Assembly: GCA_018401695.1 (NCBI GenBank)
Contig: JAGYKD010000001.1
Coordinates: 1,052,016 to 1,116,015, forward strand
Source of the DNA: Flavobacteriales bacterium
GTDB taxonomy: Bacteria > Bacteroidota > Bacteroidia > CAIKAF01
DNA length: 64,000 nt
Direction of reading: 5' to 3'
Shown in pieces: positions 7,513 to 16,204 of the stretch. Position numbers and translations under genes: made by a program. The number at the start of each line of letters is the position of its first letter. The first letter of the stretch is position 1. The notes beneath the pieces are model-generated. The model worked only from the letters and a program-made list of their open reading frames with translations. It did no database searches and was not told the origin of the DNA.

Positions 7513-9951
7513 ATGAAATCAGGGTTAACAAATGCGCAGGTTTTTGAACAGGGCCTGGCTTGGTTTCGGCACTTTGGATGGGAGCCGCGAGACTTTCAAG
7601 TGAAAGCTTGGGAAGCTGCCGTAGCTCAAAAAAGTGGGTTGGTAAATGCTCCCACAGGCAGTGGCAAAACCTATAGTTTGTTGGTGCCTGCCTTGTTGTG
7701 CAGTTCGAATCGGGAGTCTAAACCGGGCAAAGGCTTGCGTATTTTATGGATTACCCCTATCCGCGCTTTGTCGCGTGAAATAGAGCAGGCTACCGAACGT
7801 TTGCTAAAGGAGTTTTTGCCGCAATGGCGCGTGGGTGTTCGCAATGGGGATACAGGGTCTGCGGAGCGAAAAATGCAGCAAAAGTCCTGTCCGGAAGTTT
7901 TAATAAGTACCCCTGAGAGTCTTCACCTATTGTTGGCCATGAAAGGTTATCCGAAGTTTTTTGAATCCTTGGATTTTGTGGTGGTGGACGAATGGCATGA
8001 ACTGTTGGGTTCCAAGCGTGGGGTTCAAGTGGAGCTGGCCTTGAGTCGTTTGCGGTTTTTACGTCCCAAGCTGCAAACCTGGGGCATTACAGCTACCATA
8101 GGGAATTTAGAAGAAGGTCAATACGTACTGCATGGTGCCGATGGATTTGCAGATGCCGTATTGATTCGCAGCAAAGAAGCAAAGCCCATCGAAGTACATA
8201 CCGTGTTGCCCGATGAGGTAGAGACCTTTCCTTGGGGTGGACATTTAGGGGTACGATTGTTGGAAAAAGTCTTGCCCATAATTGAGCAGTCCAACACCTG
8301 TTTGGTTTTTACCAATACCCGAGCCCAGTCTGAGATTTGGTACCAAAGGTTGTTGGAATTGGCCCCCGATTTGGCCGGAAGAATGGCCATGCATCATGGT
8401 TCGGTAAGTCGAGAATTGCGGCATTGGGTAGAAGATGCCTTACACCAAGGTAAGCTTAAGGTGGTTGTTTGCACAGGAAGTTTAGATTTAGGAGTTGATT
8501 TTAGGCCGGTGGATACCGTGATTCAGGTGGGCGGCCCCAAGGGGGTAAGCCGCTTCATCCAAAGGGCCGGACGATCGGGTCACAGTCCGGGGGCCCTAAG
8601 TCGGATATATTTTGTGCCCACCCATTCCTTAGAAATATTAGAGGGTGCTGCTTTGCGGGAAGCCATTGCGGCTCAAGTGCACGAGCGCAGAATTCCTTAT
8701 ATACGTTCGTTTGATGTACTTATTCAATACTTAGTTACCCTTGCCGTTTCGGAGGGCTTTGAGCCGAGACAAACCCTGCGGGAGGTGCAAAGCACCGCTA
8801 GTTTCGAGAGCATGAGTTTGGAAGAATACGATCAGGTCTTAGATTTTATAGCAACCGGAGGGCCGGGACTTCACGCTTATGACGAGTACCATAAAGTGGT
8901 GGTTAAGGGAGGCAAGTATGTGGTAGAAAGTCGGAGAGTGGCTATGCGCCACCGCTTGTCGATAGGAACCATTACCAGCGATCAAATGCTTCCTGTAGTT
9001 TATGTGAGTGGGGGTAAAATAGGCCATGCCGAGGAGTGGTTTGTTTCAAAACTCAAAGCAGGGGATGTGTTTTGGTTGGCAGGAAAATCTTTGGAATTTG
9101 TGCGCTTGCGGGACATGCAGGTGCAGGTAAGACGAAGCACTTCCACTAAGGGTCTGGTTCCCAGTTGGCAGGGAGGGCGAATGCCATTGTCTTCGCAGTT
9201 GGGCAGCTTGCTCAGGCAACAACTTTCGGCTACAGATGCTCCTCATCCCGAAATTCAGGCGCTAAAGCCCTTGTTCTCTGTCCAAAACCAACGGTCTTTA
9301 ATTCCCGGCCCCCATCAGTTTTTGATGGAAAAAGTGCATACCAAAGAAGGCTGGCATTTGTTTTTGTTTCCTTTTGAGGGGCGTTTTGTGCACGAGGGCA
9401 TGGCATCCCTTTTGGCTTGGAGAATAGGAAGGCACAAAAACATCAGCTTTTCTATAGCCATGAACGACTATGGTTTGGAACTGCTAAGCGACCAAGAATT
9501 GCCTTGGGAAGCTCTGGATGCATGGCAGGTATTTGACACGCTACATTTATTACAAGACATACAGGCCAGCATAAACGACACCGAAATGGCCGGGCGAAAA
9601 TTTAGGGACATAGCCCGCGTAAGCGGTTTGGTGTTTCAAGGATACCCTGGAAAGACTAAGGCCGACAAGCATTTGCAGTCAAGTTCCAAATTGTTTTTTG
9701 AGGTTTTTCGGGAACAAGTCCCAAGCCATGTGTTGCTGCGGCAAGCCTATGAAGAAGTCTACGAGTTTCAATTGGAGCAAGAGCGGTTAAAAGGAGCTTT
9801 GGAGCGCATACAAAGGCAGGAGAAGTGCCAAATAACATTAGAAAAACCAAGCCCTTTTGCTTTTCCAATAATGGTGGAGCGCATAAGGGAACGCTTTTCG
9901 AACGAATCGTTGGAAGAAAGAGTACGTAAAATGGTGGTTACCTTTCAATGA
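7513..9951 (+). CDS. Lhr-family DEXH-box DNA helicase (ligase-associated type)
   Basis: The 812-residue SF2 helicase has Walker A APTGSGKT near residue 45, DEWH (motif II) near 158, the GSLDLGVDFRPVD and QRAGRSGH motifs of domain 2, and a long Lhr-like C-terminal region with winged-helix and beta-strand portions. The length fits the ligase-associated DEXH helicases that accompany an ATP-dependent DNA ligase, an exonuclease and a phosphoesterase in bacterial repair clusters. Here no ligase or exonuclease is adjacent; the neighbours are an LpxH-like gene (divergent) and an MBL hydrolase. The role is probably DNA repair. Confidence 0.9.
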   Translation: MKSGLTNAQVFEQGLAWFRHFGWEPRDFQVKAWEAAVAQKSGLVNAPTGSGKTYSLLVPALLCSSNRESKPGKGLRILWITPIRALSREIEQATERLLKEFLPQWRVGVRNGDTGSAERKMQQKSCPEVLISTPESLHLLLAMKGYPKFFESLDFVVVDEWHELLGSKRGVQVELALSRLRFLRPKLQTWGITATIGNLEEGQYVLHGADGFADAVLIRSKEAKPIEVHTVLPDEVETFPWGGHLGVRLLEKVLPIIEQSNTCLVFTNTRAQSEIWYQRLLELAPDLAGRMAMHHGSVSRELRHWVEDALHQGKLKVVVCTGSLDLGVDFRPVDTVIQVGGPKGVSRFIQRAGRSGHSPGALSRIYFVPTHSLEILEGAALREAIAAQVHERRIPYIRSFDVLIQYLVTLAVSEGFEPRQTLREVQSTASFESMSLEEYDQVLDFIATGGPGLHAYDEYHKVVVKGGKYVVESRRVAMRHRLSIGTITSDQMLPVVYVSGGKIGHAEEWFVSKLKAGDVFWLAGKSLEFVRLRDMQVQVRRSTSTKGLVPSWQGGRMPLSSQLGSLLRQQLSATDAPHPEIQALKPLFSVQNQRSLIPGPHQFLMEKVHTKEGWHLFLFPFEGRFVHEGMASLLAWRIGRHKNISFSIAMNDYGLELLSDQELPWEALDAWQVFDTLHLLQDIQASINDTEMAGRKFRDIARVSGLVFQGYPGKTKADKHLQSSSKLFFEVFREQVPSHVLLRQAYEEVYEFQLEQERLKGALERIQRQEKCQITLEKPSPFAFPIMVERIRERFSNESLEERVRKMVVTFQ

Positions 9952-9994
9952 CAAGACTATTTTGTAAGTTTATGGAAGTCTAAGGTAGACCGCA

Positions 9995-10657
9995 ATGCTC
10001 AAACTTGACGTCCACGTTTTTAATCCGTTCCAAGAAAATACTTGGGTCATAAGCCATAGTTCCGGAAACTGCTTAGTGGTAGACCCCGGTTGTTCCAATA
10101 CCCACGAACAGCAACATCTGCTGCAGTTCTTGGATAAGAACCAACTAATACCCAACGAAGTTTGGCTTACCCACGCTCATATTGACCACGTGCTGGGGGT
10201 AGATTGGCTTTGCCGTACGTATCAAATCCCTATGCGGGCTTCCCAAAAGTCCATTCCTCTTATTGAATCTTTGCCGGACATATGCCGCATGTACGGTCTT
10301 CCTCCGGTACACTGTCCTAAGCCCGATTTCTTTTTTGACCACCAAGCCGGACAGCAATGGCTTGGCGAACACTTCGAAGTACCTCACTTGCCGGGACATT
10401 CCCCCGATCATGTGGCTTTAATTCATGGGGTTCAAGGCTTTATGGTAAGCGGCGATTTGCTGTTTTACAACAGCATAGGGCGTTCGGATTTGCCGGGTGG
10501 AGATCACGAGACTTTAATGAAAAGCATTCGAAAAGGCTTATTTTCGTACCCCGACGATATGCAGGTTTATCCCGGACACGGACCTAGCACCACCATTGGA
10601 CGAGAAAGAAAAATTAATCCATTTGTAGGCCAATCCTCTCAAAACGCATTTTCATGA
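9995..10657 (+). CDS. MBL-fold metallo-hydrolase (glyoxalase II-like)
   Basis: The 220-residue beta-lactamase-fold hydrolase has the THAHIDH metal motif (HxHxDH) near residue 60, PGHSPDHV, SGDLLF and a final YPGHGPSTTIGRE. This is the pattern of short glyoxalase II-like thioester hydrolases, with no signal peptide. Its stop overlaps the ATG of the following response regulator by 4 nt. The physiological substrate is not deducible. Confidence 0.88.
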   Translation: MLKLDVHVFNPFQENTWVISHSSGNCLVVDPGCSNTHEQQHLLQFLDKNQLIPNEVWLTHAHIDHVLGVDWLCRTYQIPMRASQKSIPLIESLPDICRMYGLPPVHCPKPDFFFDHQAGQQWLGEHFEVPHLPGHSPDHVALIHGVQGFMVSGDLLFYNSIGRSDLPGGDHETLMKSIRKGLFSYPDDMQVYPGHGPSTTIGRERKINPFVGQSSQNAFS

Positions 10658-11409
10658 AAAAGCTACGGGCCGTAATTGTAGACGATGAGCAAAACGCCAG
10701 GGAAAACCTTTCTATTCTTCTGTCGGAGCATTGCCCAAACGTGGAGGTGATGGCACAAGCCGACAATGTTTCCGCGGCTATTGAAGAAGTTCGCCAAAAA
10801 GTGCCCGACATTTTGTTTTTAGACATTGAAATCGGCGAAGGCTCAGGCTTTGATGTCTTGGAAAAAATATCGGGCGGGGCTACGGAGGTTATCTTTACTA
10901 CCGCTTTTAATCACTACGCCGTAAAAGCCTTTAAGTTTTCTGCTGTCGATTATTTGCTCAAGCCTATCGATATTGATGAGCTGGCCTTGGCCATTTCGCG
11001 CGCCGAAGCTAGAATTAAGCAAAGCCAAATCAATCAACGACTCGAAAACCTTATGAATAATCTTTCCGGACAAGACCGGAAAATGAAAAAAATCGGCCTC
11101 CCAGGCCAAGGAGGCATTCAGTATTTCCTGCTTTCCGAAATTATTCGCTTGCAGTCCCAATCCAACTACACTACCTTTTACCTGACCCAAGGCCGTGAAA
11201 TTTTGGTTTCTAAAACCCTTAAAGAGTACGACGAAATGCTTTCAGATCAAGGGTTTGTCCGCGTTCATCAATCGCATGTGATTAATCTGGAACAGGTGAG
11301 CCAATACCAAAAAAGCGACGGGGGGTACGTAATCTTGACCGACGGAAGCAATGTGCCTTTGTCCAAAAGTTACAAAGAGAATTTTTTGAAGGCCTTAGGT
11401 AATATTTAG
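10654..11409 (+). CDS. LytTR-family two-component response regulator
   Basis: The 251-residue product has an N-terminal receiver domain (VDDEQNARENL; phospho-acceptor Asp in ILFLDIEIGEGSG near residue 55; TTAFNHYAVKAF; conserved Lys in YLLKPID) and a C-terminal LytTR DNA-binding domain (about 145-250; RLQSQSNYTTFYL, RVHQSHVINLEQV). No sensor kinase is adjacent, so its partner is encoded elsewhere. It is translationally coupled to the MBL hydrolase. The C-terminal PLSKSYKENFL is typical of Bacteroidota LytTR regulators. Confidence 0.95.
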   Translation: MKKLRAVIVDDEQNARENLSILLSEHCPNVEVMAQADNVSAAIEEVRQKVPDILFLDIEIGEGSGFDVLEKISGGATEVIFTTAFNHYAVKAFKFSAVDYLLKPIDIDELALAISRAEARIKQSQINQRLENLMNNLSGQDRKMKKIGLPGQGGIQYFLLSEIIRLQSQSNYTTFYLTQGREILVSKTLKEYDEMLSDQGFVRVHQSHVINLEQVSQYQKSDGGYVILTDGSNVPLSKSYKENFLKALGNI

Positions 11410-11444
11410 CAATTCTAATAGAATATTGGGATATGCTCATTTAA

Positions 11445-11699
11445 ACAACTAGCATAATAAAACCCTGCAGGAACATAGCTGGAATGGCGTAAATTAGTGA
11501 TGCATAAAGGCAATCTGTTCTTTTGAATAAGTTTCATAGTGGGAGGAAACCTTAAGGGCCGGTGGCTTATCTTCTTAAACCACCCCTGATTTGCAAACCT
11601 TGGTTTGTCTACAATATAGCCGCCGGACCTGAGGTTTTATTTATCCCGTCAAAATAAACCAATTCCAACCCCTTGTTTTTCATAGCAAGGGGTTTTTTT
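11445..11699 (+). ncRNA. Candidate structured RNA ending in a rho-independent terminator
   Basis: This 500-bp gap has no convincing gene. Several mutually compatible helices can be drawn: AAACCT and CCGG (11547-11562) pair with CCGG and AGGTTT (11623-11637), enclosing GGTGG/CCACC (11561-11565 with 11580-11584) and CAAACC/GGTTTG (11594-11607). A strong terminator closes the region. The arrangement could be a small RNA (6S-like RNAs are known from Bacteroidota) or a structured 3' UTR of the LytTR operon. I could not match a known family by eye, the 5' end is approximate and no clear promoter is visible. Confidence 0.4.
11667..11699 (+). terminator. Rho-independent terminator
   Basis: AACCCCTTG and CAAGGGGTT arms with a 10-nt loop are followed by TTTTT. 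It lies 258 bp past the LytTR stop, ending the long leader or candidate RNA. From here to 11916 I see nothing further. Confidence 0.85.
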
Positions 11700-11916
11700 A
11701 TGGGCCCTTTTTCGGCCCATCCACCTGCAATTTCAAAGCAGACTTACCCTCTTGCCTTAGTGTATTTTTTATTAGCATGGGGCCGAAAAACCCTGCCCTC
11801 CCTCCAAGCCCCGTCATCAAAGCTGTTGCCGGCATGGTCGTTTGGGGCGTTTGCTGCGCGCCACACCCAAACTCCCGCCGTCAATAGCTTTGATTTCCGG
11901 GGGCTTTCCGTACCGG

Positions 11917-12753
11917 TCAGTGGGCCAGGTTTCCCAATTGATTCTTTGTAAATACAAGCAGTTGGTCAAACCAAAGTTGCTGCTCCGGTTCGTGGTGTAG
12001 CTCATGAAAGCCTCCTTCCATGGCCCAATACTCTGCTGCTTTGCAACGGGCTGCGAAGTCTCGACTTGCAGCTTCAGAAGTAATCCTGTCGGCAGTTCCA
12101 TGGCCCAGAAGTATGGGAACCTGCACAGATGAGGCTTTTTTCAACAGGGAAGCACCGCCCAAGTGAATGCTTAGAAACATAGATGCCGAGATTTTGTCGT
12201 GCACCAAAGGGTCTTTTTTGTAAGCCTCTACCTCCTTCCGGTCTCTGCAAAGAGCAGTAGTTTCCAATCCGGTGGCCTGGCTAAAAGAGGGCCAAATTTT
12301 GGCGGCTGATTTGCCCAAAACTACTTTCCAAGCCGGAGGTTCAAAGGCTAAAGCCAGGTAGGGGGCAGAAACCATAATGGCTTTAAGTGCACCGCCAAAG
12401 TTTAGCTGCCAATGAAGGATTAATTGTCCTCCTAAACTGTGGCCAAAGCCCAGCGTCGGAAGCCCGCCAAAGTCATTTTGTTTGTGCTCATAAAGCGCTT
12501 GAATGTCGCCACACAATTGATCCAGACTTGAGGCATGGCCTCTTTTTCCGGAAGACTTGCCATGCCCACGTAGGTCAAATCCAAAGCAAAGGCCACCCAT
12601 GCTGATAAATGCCTTCCTAAGGTTTTGGTACCGGCCCGAGTGTTCTCCCATGCCATGCACCATCCAAAGCACAAAACGTGGGTTTTCGGGACCTTCGGAG
12701 TTCCAATATAAAGAGGTCCCGTCGGGAGTTTTAAAAAAGCCTTCTTGTTGCAT
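11917..12753 (-). CDS. Alpha/beta hydrolase, monoacylglycerol lipase-like
   Basis: The 278-residue product has the serine-hydrolase fold: VHGMGEHSGRY (oxyanion region, typical of lysophospholipase/monoacylglycerol lipase-like enzymes), the nucleophile elbow GHSLGG near residue 105, LLGHGTADRIT (Asp region) and GGFHELHHE (catalytic His) near the end. No signal peptide. Its start codon overlaps the elbB stop by one base (TAATG), so it is the last gene of the minus-strand operon. The natural ester substrate is unknown. Confidence 0.88.
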   Translation of the reverse strand: MQQEGFFKTPDGTSLYWNSEGPENPRFVLWMVHGMGEHSGRYQNLRKAFISMGGLCFGFDLRGHGKSSGKRGHASSLDQLCGDIQALYEHKQNDFGGLPTLGFGHSLGGQLILHWQLNFGGALKAIMVSAPYLALAFEPPAWKVVLGKSAAKIWPSFSQATGLETTALCRDRKEVEAYKKDPLVHDKISASMFLSIHLGGASLLKKASSVQVPILLGHGTADRITSEAASRDFAARCKAAEYWAMEGGFHELHHEPEQQLWFDQLLVFTKNQLGNLAH

Positions 12754-13436
12754 TAGCTAAGGGTTTCCATGGCTTTTACGGCCGCTCTGGCGGTAGCAAG
12801 AATGTCGGTGATGCCTGCTTCCATCATGTAACACGGGCCGGTTACTACTTTATTTTTTCGATCGATAGATACTTGAGGGTTGTTCACCTCTTCCGAAGCC
12901 ATGCCTAGGCTTTCGAGTCCTTGGTGAATTCCGGCAATATCGTATGGACTAGGTGCGCTTTGGGTTCCTACGGAAAGCTTAAGTTTTGCTTCGGGAATAC
13001 CTTCTAAGGCTTTTCCCAAAACCACAGGAGCCATGCATAAGGCCACTAAAGGTTTACCAAGTTTCCAAGCCTGTTGAATATGGCTTTTTAGTTCCGGGTG
13101 GATCTTGCTTTCCGGCCCCTTAATGGCCCAGTCGGTTAAATTTTTTGCCGCACCAAATCCTCCGGGTAGAAAAAGAGCATCTACTTTTGTTACATCTAAG
13201 CCGTGTAAAGGTTCTATTTTTCCGCGAGTTATGCGGGCAGACTCAATAAGCACATTACGCTGTTCGGACATTTCTTCCCCCGTAATATGATTTATTACAT
13301 GCAACTGTGGCGTGTCTGGGGCATAGGCTTGCCAAGTATGGCCTGCTTCCTCAATGGCCAATAAGCTAAGCACGGTTTCGTGTATTTCAGCACCGTCAAA
13401 TACTCCGGATCCGGAAAGAATTAAGGCAATATGCAT
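12753..13436 (-). CDS. elbB: ElbB-type glyoxalase (DJ-1/PfpI superfamily)
   Basis: The 227-residue product matches isoprenoid biosynthesis glyoxalase ElbB: LSGSGVFDGAEIHETV at the N-terminus, LPGGFGAAKNLTDWA, then LCMAPVVLG holding the nucleophile Cys of the DJ-1 fold. E. coli ElbB has glyoxalase activity; its link to isoprenoid synthesis is indirect. The gene is 10 bp downstream of the TlpA-like gene and overlaps the hydrolase gene by one base. Confidence 0.9.
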   Translation of the reverse strand: MHIALILSGSGVFDGAEIHETVLSLLAIEEAGHTWQAYAPDTPQLHVINHITGEEMSEQRNVLIESARITRGKIEPLHGLDVTKVDALFLPGGFGAAKNLTDWAIKGPESKIHPELKSHIQQAWKLGKPLVALCMAPVVLGKALEGIPEAKLKLSVGTQSAPSPYDIAGIHQGLESLGMASEEVNNPQVSIDRKNKVVTGPCYMMEAGITDILATARAAVKAMETLS

Positions 13437-13446
13437 AGGACTAGGA

Positions 13447-13944
13447 TTATGGATTTATGTTCTGTTGTATCCAATGTATCAATTCCTCTTTGGAATCGAA
13501 AGCGTGTGCTGCAAAAAAGGGTTTCCCCTTTCCGGGCGGCACCACAAAAGTGGCCGGTATGGAACCGGACCAGTCGGGGTTAACTTTAGGAATCCAAGTG
13601 TTTTCTGCTGCGGCGTTTAGCCAAACAACCGTTTGTTTTAGATTTTTGTCTTTAATAAAGGTCAGAAGCCGTTCCGGATAGGCCTTTGGAAAATCCAGGC
13701 TTAGGTACCACACCCGAATGGGGCTTTGTGTCCATTCCTTGGCAAGGGCTTCAAAATAGGGGAGTTCCTTAACGCAGGGGGCACACCAGGTAGCCCAAAA
13801 GTTATACACCTGTAGGGTGTCTGATCTTTGCTGACGTTGCCTTTCAAAGTCGGCAAAATCCCATACGGGCACTTCTTGTGCCTTAAGGCAAAGACCGCTT
13901 AAGAGGATACAAAAAACCGTCGTGTAATATCGAAGAAGGACCAT
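13447..13944 (-). CDS. TlpA-like periplasmic thioredoxin
   Basis: The 165-residue product has an N-terminal signal sequence (MVLLRYYTTVFCILLSG, cleaved near LKAQ) and a thioredoxin fold with redox site FWATWCAPCVKEL. Family members exchange disulfides in the periplasm or receive electrons from cytochrome-maturation systems. ATG 13944 is chosen because the signal peptide starts there; an upstream in-frame ATG (14001) would add a non-hydrophobic extension inside kynU. The gene start overlaps the kynU 3' end by 46 bp. Confidence 0.88.
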   Translation of the reverse strand: MVLLRYYTTVFCILLSGLCLKAQEVPVWDFADFERQRQQRSDTLQVYNFWATWCAPCVKELPYFEALAKEWTQSPIRVWYLSLDFPKAYPERLLTFIKDKNLKQTVVWLNAAAENTWIPKVNPDWSGSIPATFVVPPGKGKPFFAAHAFDSKEELIHWIQQNINP

Positions 13945-15176
13945 ATATCGGAGAAAGAGTTGTAAAGAGGAACAGGAGCGACCCGAATCACATTGGGCCA
14001 TCGCCAGTCGGCCACCACATGGTTTGACTCCAAGAACTCAAACAGGGCACGGCCATTTTCTCCGCAAACCAAGGAGGTTTGGCAGCCCCTGTGGTTGAGG
14101 TCGTCGGGAGTAAGGCTTCCGAGTCCTTCGTTTGGAAAAAGCGCCTTAAGCGCCTCCAGGTTTTCGAACAAGAAAAGGTTTAGGGCCTCCCTTTTTTTGT
14201 GCAAGTTGTCTAAGCCGGCTTCCTGAAATAGGGCCAAGGAAACACGCTGGGCCGCCATATTCATAACAGGAGCATTGCTTAGTTGCCACCCATCTGCGCT
14301 AGTTTCCGGGTCAATTTTCCGTTCCATTTTGAAACGGTTGTTTGCTTTGTTGCTCCACCAGCCCTCCAAGCGATAGGGGGTGTTCCCATGGTGTTTTTTA
14401 TGTACAAACAATCCGGCGGTTGCTCCCGGTCCGCTGTTTAAGTATTTGTAGGTGCACCAAGCGGCAAAATCCACGTTCCAGTTGTGGAGCATTAGCGGCA
14501 CATTTCCCATGGCATGGGCCAGGTCAAAGCCAACGATAGCCCCAACCTTATGGCCGGCTTCGGTTATTTCTTGCATTTGGAAGCGTTGGCCGGTCAGGTA
14601 ATTTACTCCGCCCATCAAAACCAAAGCCAATTCTTCGCCTAAGGCCTCAATTTGGCTTAAAATGTCTTGGGTACGCAGAAAAGTTTCTCCTTTTCGAGGA
14701 TGAAGTTCTACAATTTCGTGCTCAGCTTTACGGTTATGCCAACGGACTTGAGAGTCGAGCATATAAAAATCCGAGGGGAAGGAGCTGCCTTCGCACAAGA
14801 TTTTGGTGCGCTTGCCTTGGGGTCTGTAAAAATTGGCCAAAAGGAAGTGCAGGTTTTGAGTTAGTGAGCCCATGGGGGTTACCTCCTCTTCCATGGCTCC
14901 GCAAAGCTCAGCGAGTGCTGGCTTAAGATCTTGGTGGTAGCTGTACCAGGGGTGCGGGCCTTCAAAATGTCCTTCTACCCCAAAGGAGGCCCATAAGTCC
15001 AACTCCTCTTGGATTGCCTTTCGAACCGCTTTGGGCATTAAGCCCAAAGAGTTTCCGGTAAAATAAATAGAGGGTACGCCCTTAGGTTGAGGCCACTCAA
15101 AACGGTTTCTGAAGTCCGCTAAAGGGTCTTCTGAATCAAGTTGCTGGGCTTTTTTCCTAAGGGCTTCGGTGGGCAT
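13899..15176 (-). CDS. kynU: Kynureninase
   Basis: The 425-residue PLP enzyme has kynureninase landmarks: YFTGNSLGLMPK near residue 40, a Schiff-base Lys in AAWCTYKYLNSGPG near 243, and GGWWSN-type sequence (LEGWWSNKANNRF). It cleaves kynurenine or 3-hydroxykynurenine to anthranilate or 3-hydroxyanthranilate and alanine. No other tryptophan-degradation gene is in this window, so the pathway is completed elsewhere or the enzyme acts in salvage. It sits 8 bp after the upstream exported-protein gene. Confidence 0.93.
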   Translation of the reverse strand: MPTEALRKKAQQLDSEDPLADFRNRFEWPQPKGVPSIYFTGNSLGLMPKAVRKAIQEELDLWASFGVEGHFEGPHPWYSYHQDLKPALAELCGAMEEEVTPMGSLTQNLHFLLANFYRPQGKRTKILCEGSSFPSDFYMLDSQVRWHNRKAEHEIVELHPRKGETFLRTQDILSQIEALGEELALVLMGGVNYLTGQRFQMQEITEAGHKVGAIVGFDLAHAMGNVPLMLHNWNVDFAAWCTYKYLNSGPGATAGLFVHKKHHGNTPYRLEGWWSNKANNRFKMERKIDPETSADGWQLSNAPVMNMAAQRVSLALFQEAGLDNLHKKREALNLFLFENLEALKALFPNEGLGSLTPDDLNHRGCQTSLVCGENGRALFEFLESNHVVADWRWPNVIRVAPVPLYNSFSDIWSFFDITRRFFVSS

Positions 15177-15184
15177 AATACGGG

Positions 15185-16105
15185 TTATTGAATAAAGAAA
15201 TATCTAACCAAAATGCCTCCAACAACTGCCGGAACAGCCACAATAAGACCATTTCGGAGTTTTCGTTTGGAGGCTTGAACTTTGTAGCCGTCCACAAACA
15301 AGGGGTCGTCTTTATATAGGGCATCCTCGGGTCCGGTTTTGATTTTTTTTACCGGAATAGAAGTATTGACCACCAAGAACAAAAGTGCAGGGCCGGGAGC
15401 CCAAAAGTAGTTAAGGGCGGCGGCGGAGCCTCCGGCAAGTCCTCCGCCAATGTAAGAAAAGGCAGACTCGTAATGCCTTCTCGCAGACCTACGTCCGAAA
15501 ATATAGGCCCGGGCTTCGGCTTCGCTAAGGAAAAAATCTCGGGACGCGGTGTCTTGGCGATAAATGACGGTTTCTTCCGGACCTTGGTAATAGCTAAACA
15601 CTCTGAAAATCCACACGTCTTTTTCGCGTTTGGCTTTTTGAAAATAGGGCTGCCCATCTCTTCCATACGGATAGTCAACAAATCCTTTTTTGTGTTTTGC
15701 TCCGTTTAAAACAATCCCATCCTCCCAAGCGGCTAATACCTGTTCCAAGGGGTAGGTTTTGACCTCGTTTTGTCCTTCTTGTTTAAACTCTACAGAGGTT
15801 TCGTTAGCACTCACTAGGGTTCCGGGGATCACATCTTTGGGGGCAATAATGCCAAAACCATCCACAATGAACCACTTTTTTTCAAGCTTTGGGGCTTCTT
15901 GCTTTTTTCTTTTTTTATGATAGAGTTTAATAGGTTTTTTGGAACTCTTTAAAGGGGTGAAAAGCAAGCGATCTTGTTCGGTATCGGTGCGAATGCCCAT
16001 GGCAGGCACTTCCTTTCCATTGATAAAAAGCAAGGTGTCTTGGCCCAAGGCCAAGCTTGACAAAGCAAGCAGGACAAGGGCAATAGTAGCAGAAATCGAC
16101 TTCAT
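15185..16105 (-). CDS. Exported protein of unknown function with C-terminal membrane segments
   Basis: The 306-residue product begins with a signal peptide (MKSISATIALVLLALSSLALGQ). A charged, Lys-rich region follows (about 20-90), then beta-rich sequence, then two hydrophobic stretches near the C-terminus (PGPALLFLVVNTSIPV and GLIVAVPAVVGGILVRYFF). No family is recognised. ATG 16105 is preferred over 16153 because the signal sequence begins there. It heads the minus-strand run into kynU. About 100 bp separates it from the divergent gcvP start, a space that must hold promoters for both. Confidence 0.7.
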   Translation of the reverse strand: MKSISATIALVLLALSSLALGQDTLLFINGKEVPAMGIRTDTEQDRLLFTPLKSSKKPIKLYHKKRKKQEAPKLEKKWFIVDGFGIIAPKDVIPGTLVSANETSVEFKQEGQNEVKTYPLEQVLAAWEDGIVLNGAKHKKGFVDYPYGRDGQPYFQKAKREKDVWIFRVFSYYQGPEETVIYRQDTASRDFFLSEAEARAYIFGRRSARRHYESAFSYIGGGLAGGSAAALNYFWAPGPALLFLVVNTSIPVKKIKTGPEDALYKDDPLFVDGYKVQASKRKLRNGLIVAVPAVVGGILVRYFFIQ

Positions 16106-16135
16106 AGGAGGAAGAAAAATAATGTGATCAAAAGC

Positions 16136-16168
16136 TTGAAAGGGCACCAACAAATATGTTTAATTTTG
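16136..16168 (+). promoter_or_regulatory. Promoter of gcvP
   Basis: TTG at 16136-16138, a 22-bp spacer and TAATTTTG at 16161-16168 match the Bacteroidota consensus. They lie 36 bp before the gcvP ATG. No glycine riboswitch fits in this short leader. Confidence 0.6.
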
Positions 16169-16204
16169 CGTTTACTAAGAAACCCACTTAGCCTTGATTT
16201 TCAC

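Noticed and set aside
11673..11951. 92-codon frame after the LytTR gene
   Set aside because: It begins within the terminator loop and runs into the 3' end of the convergent hydrolase; no family features.
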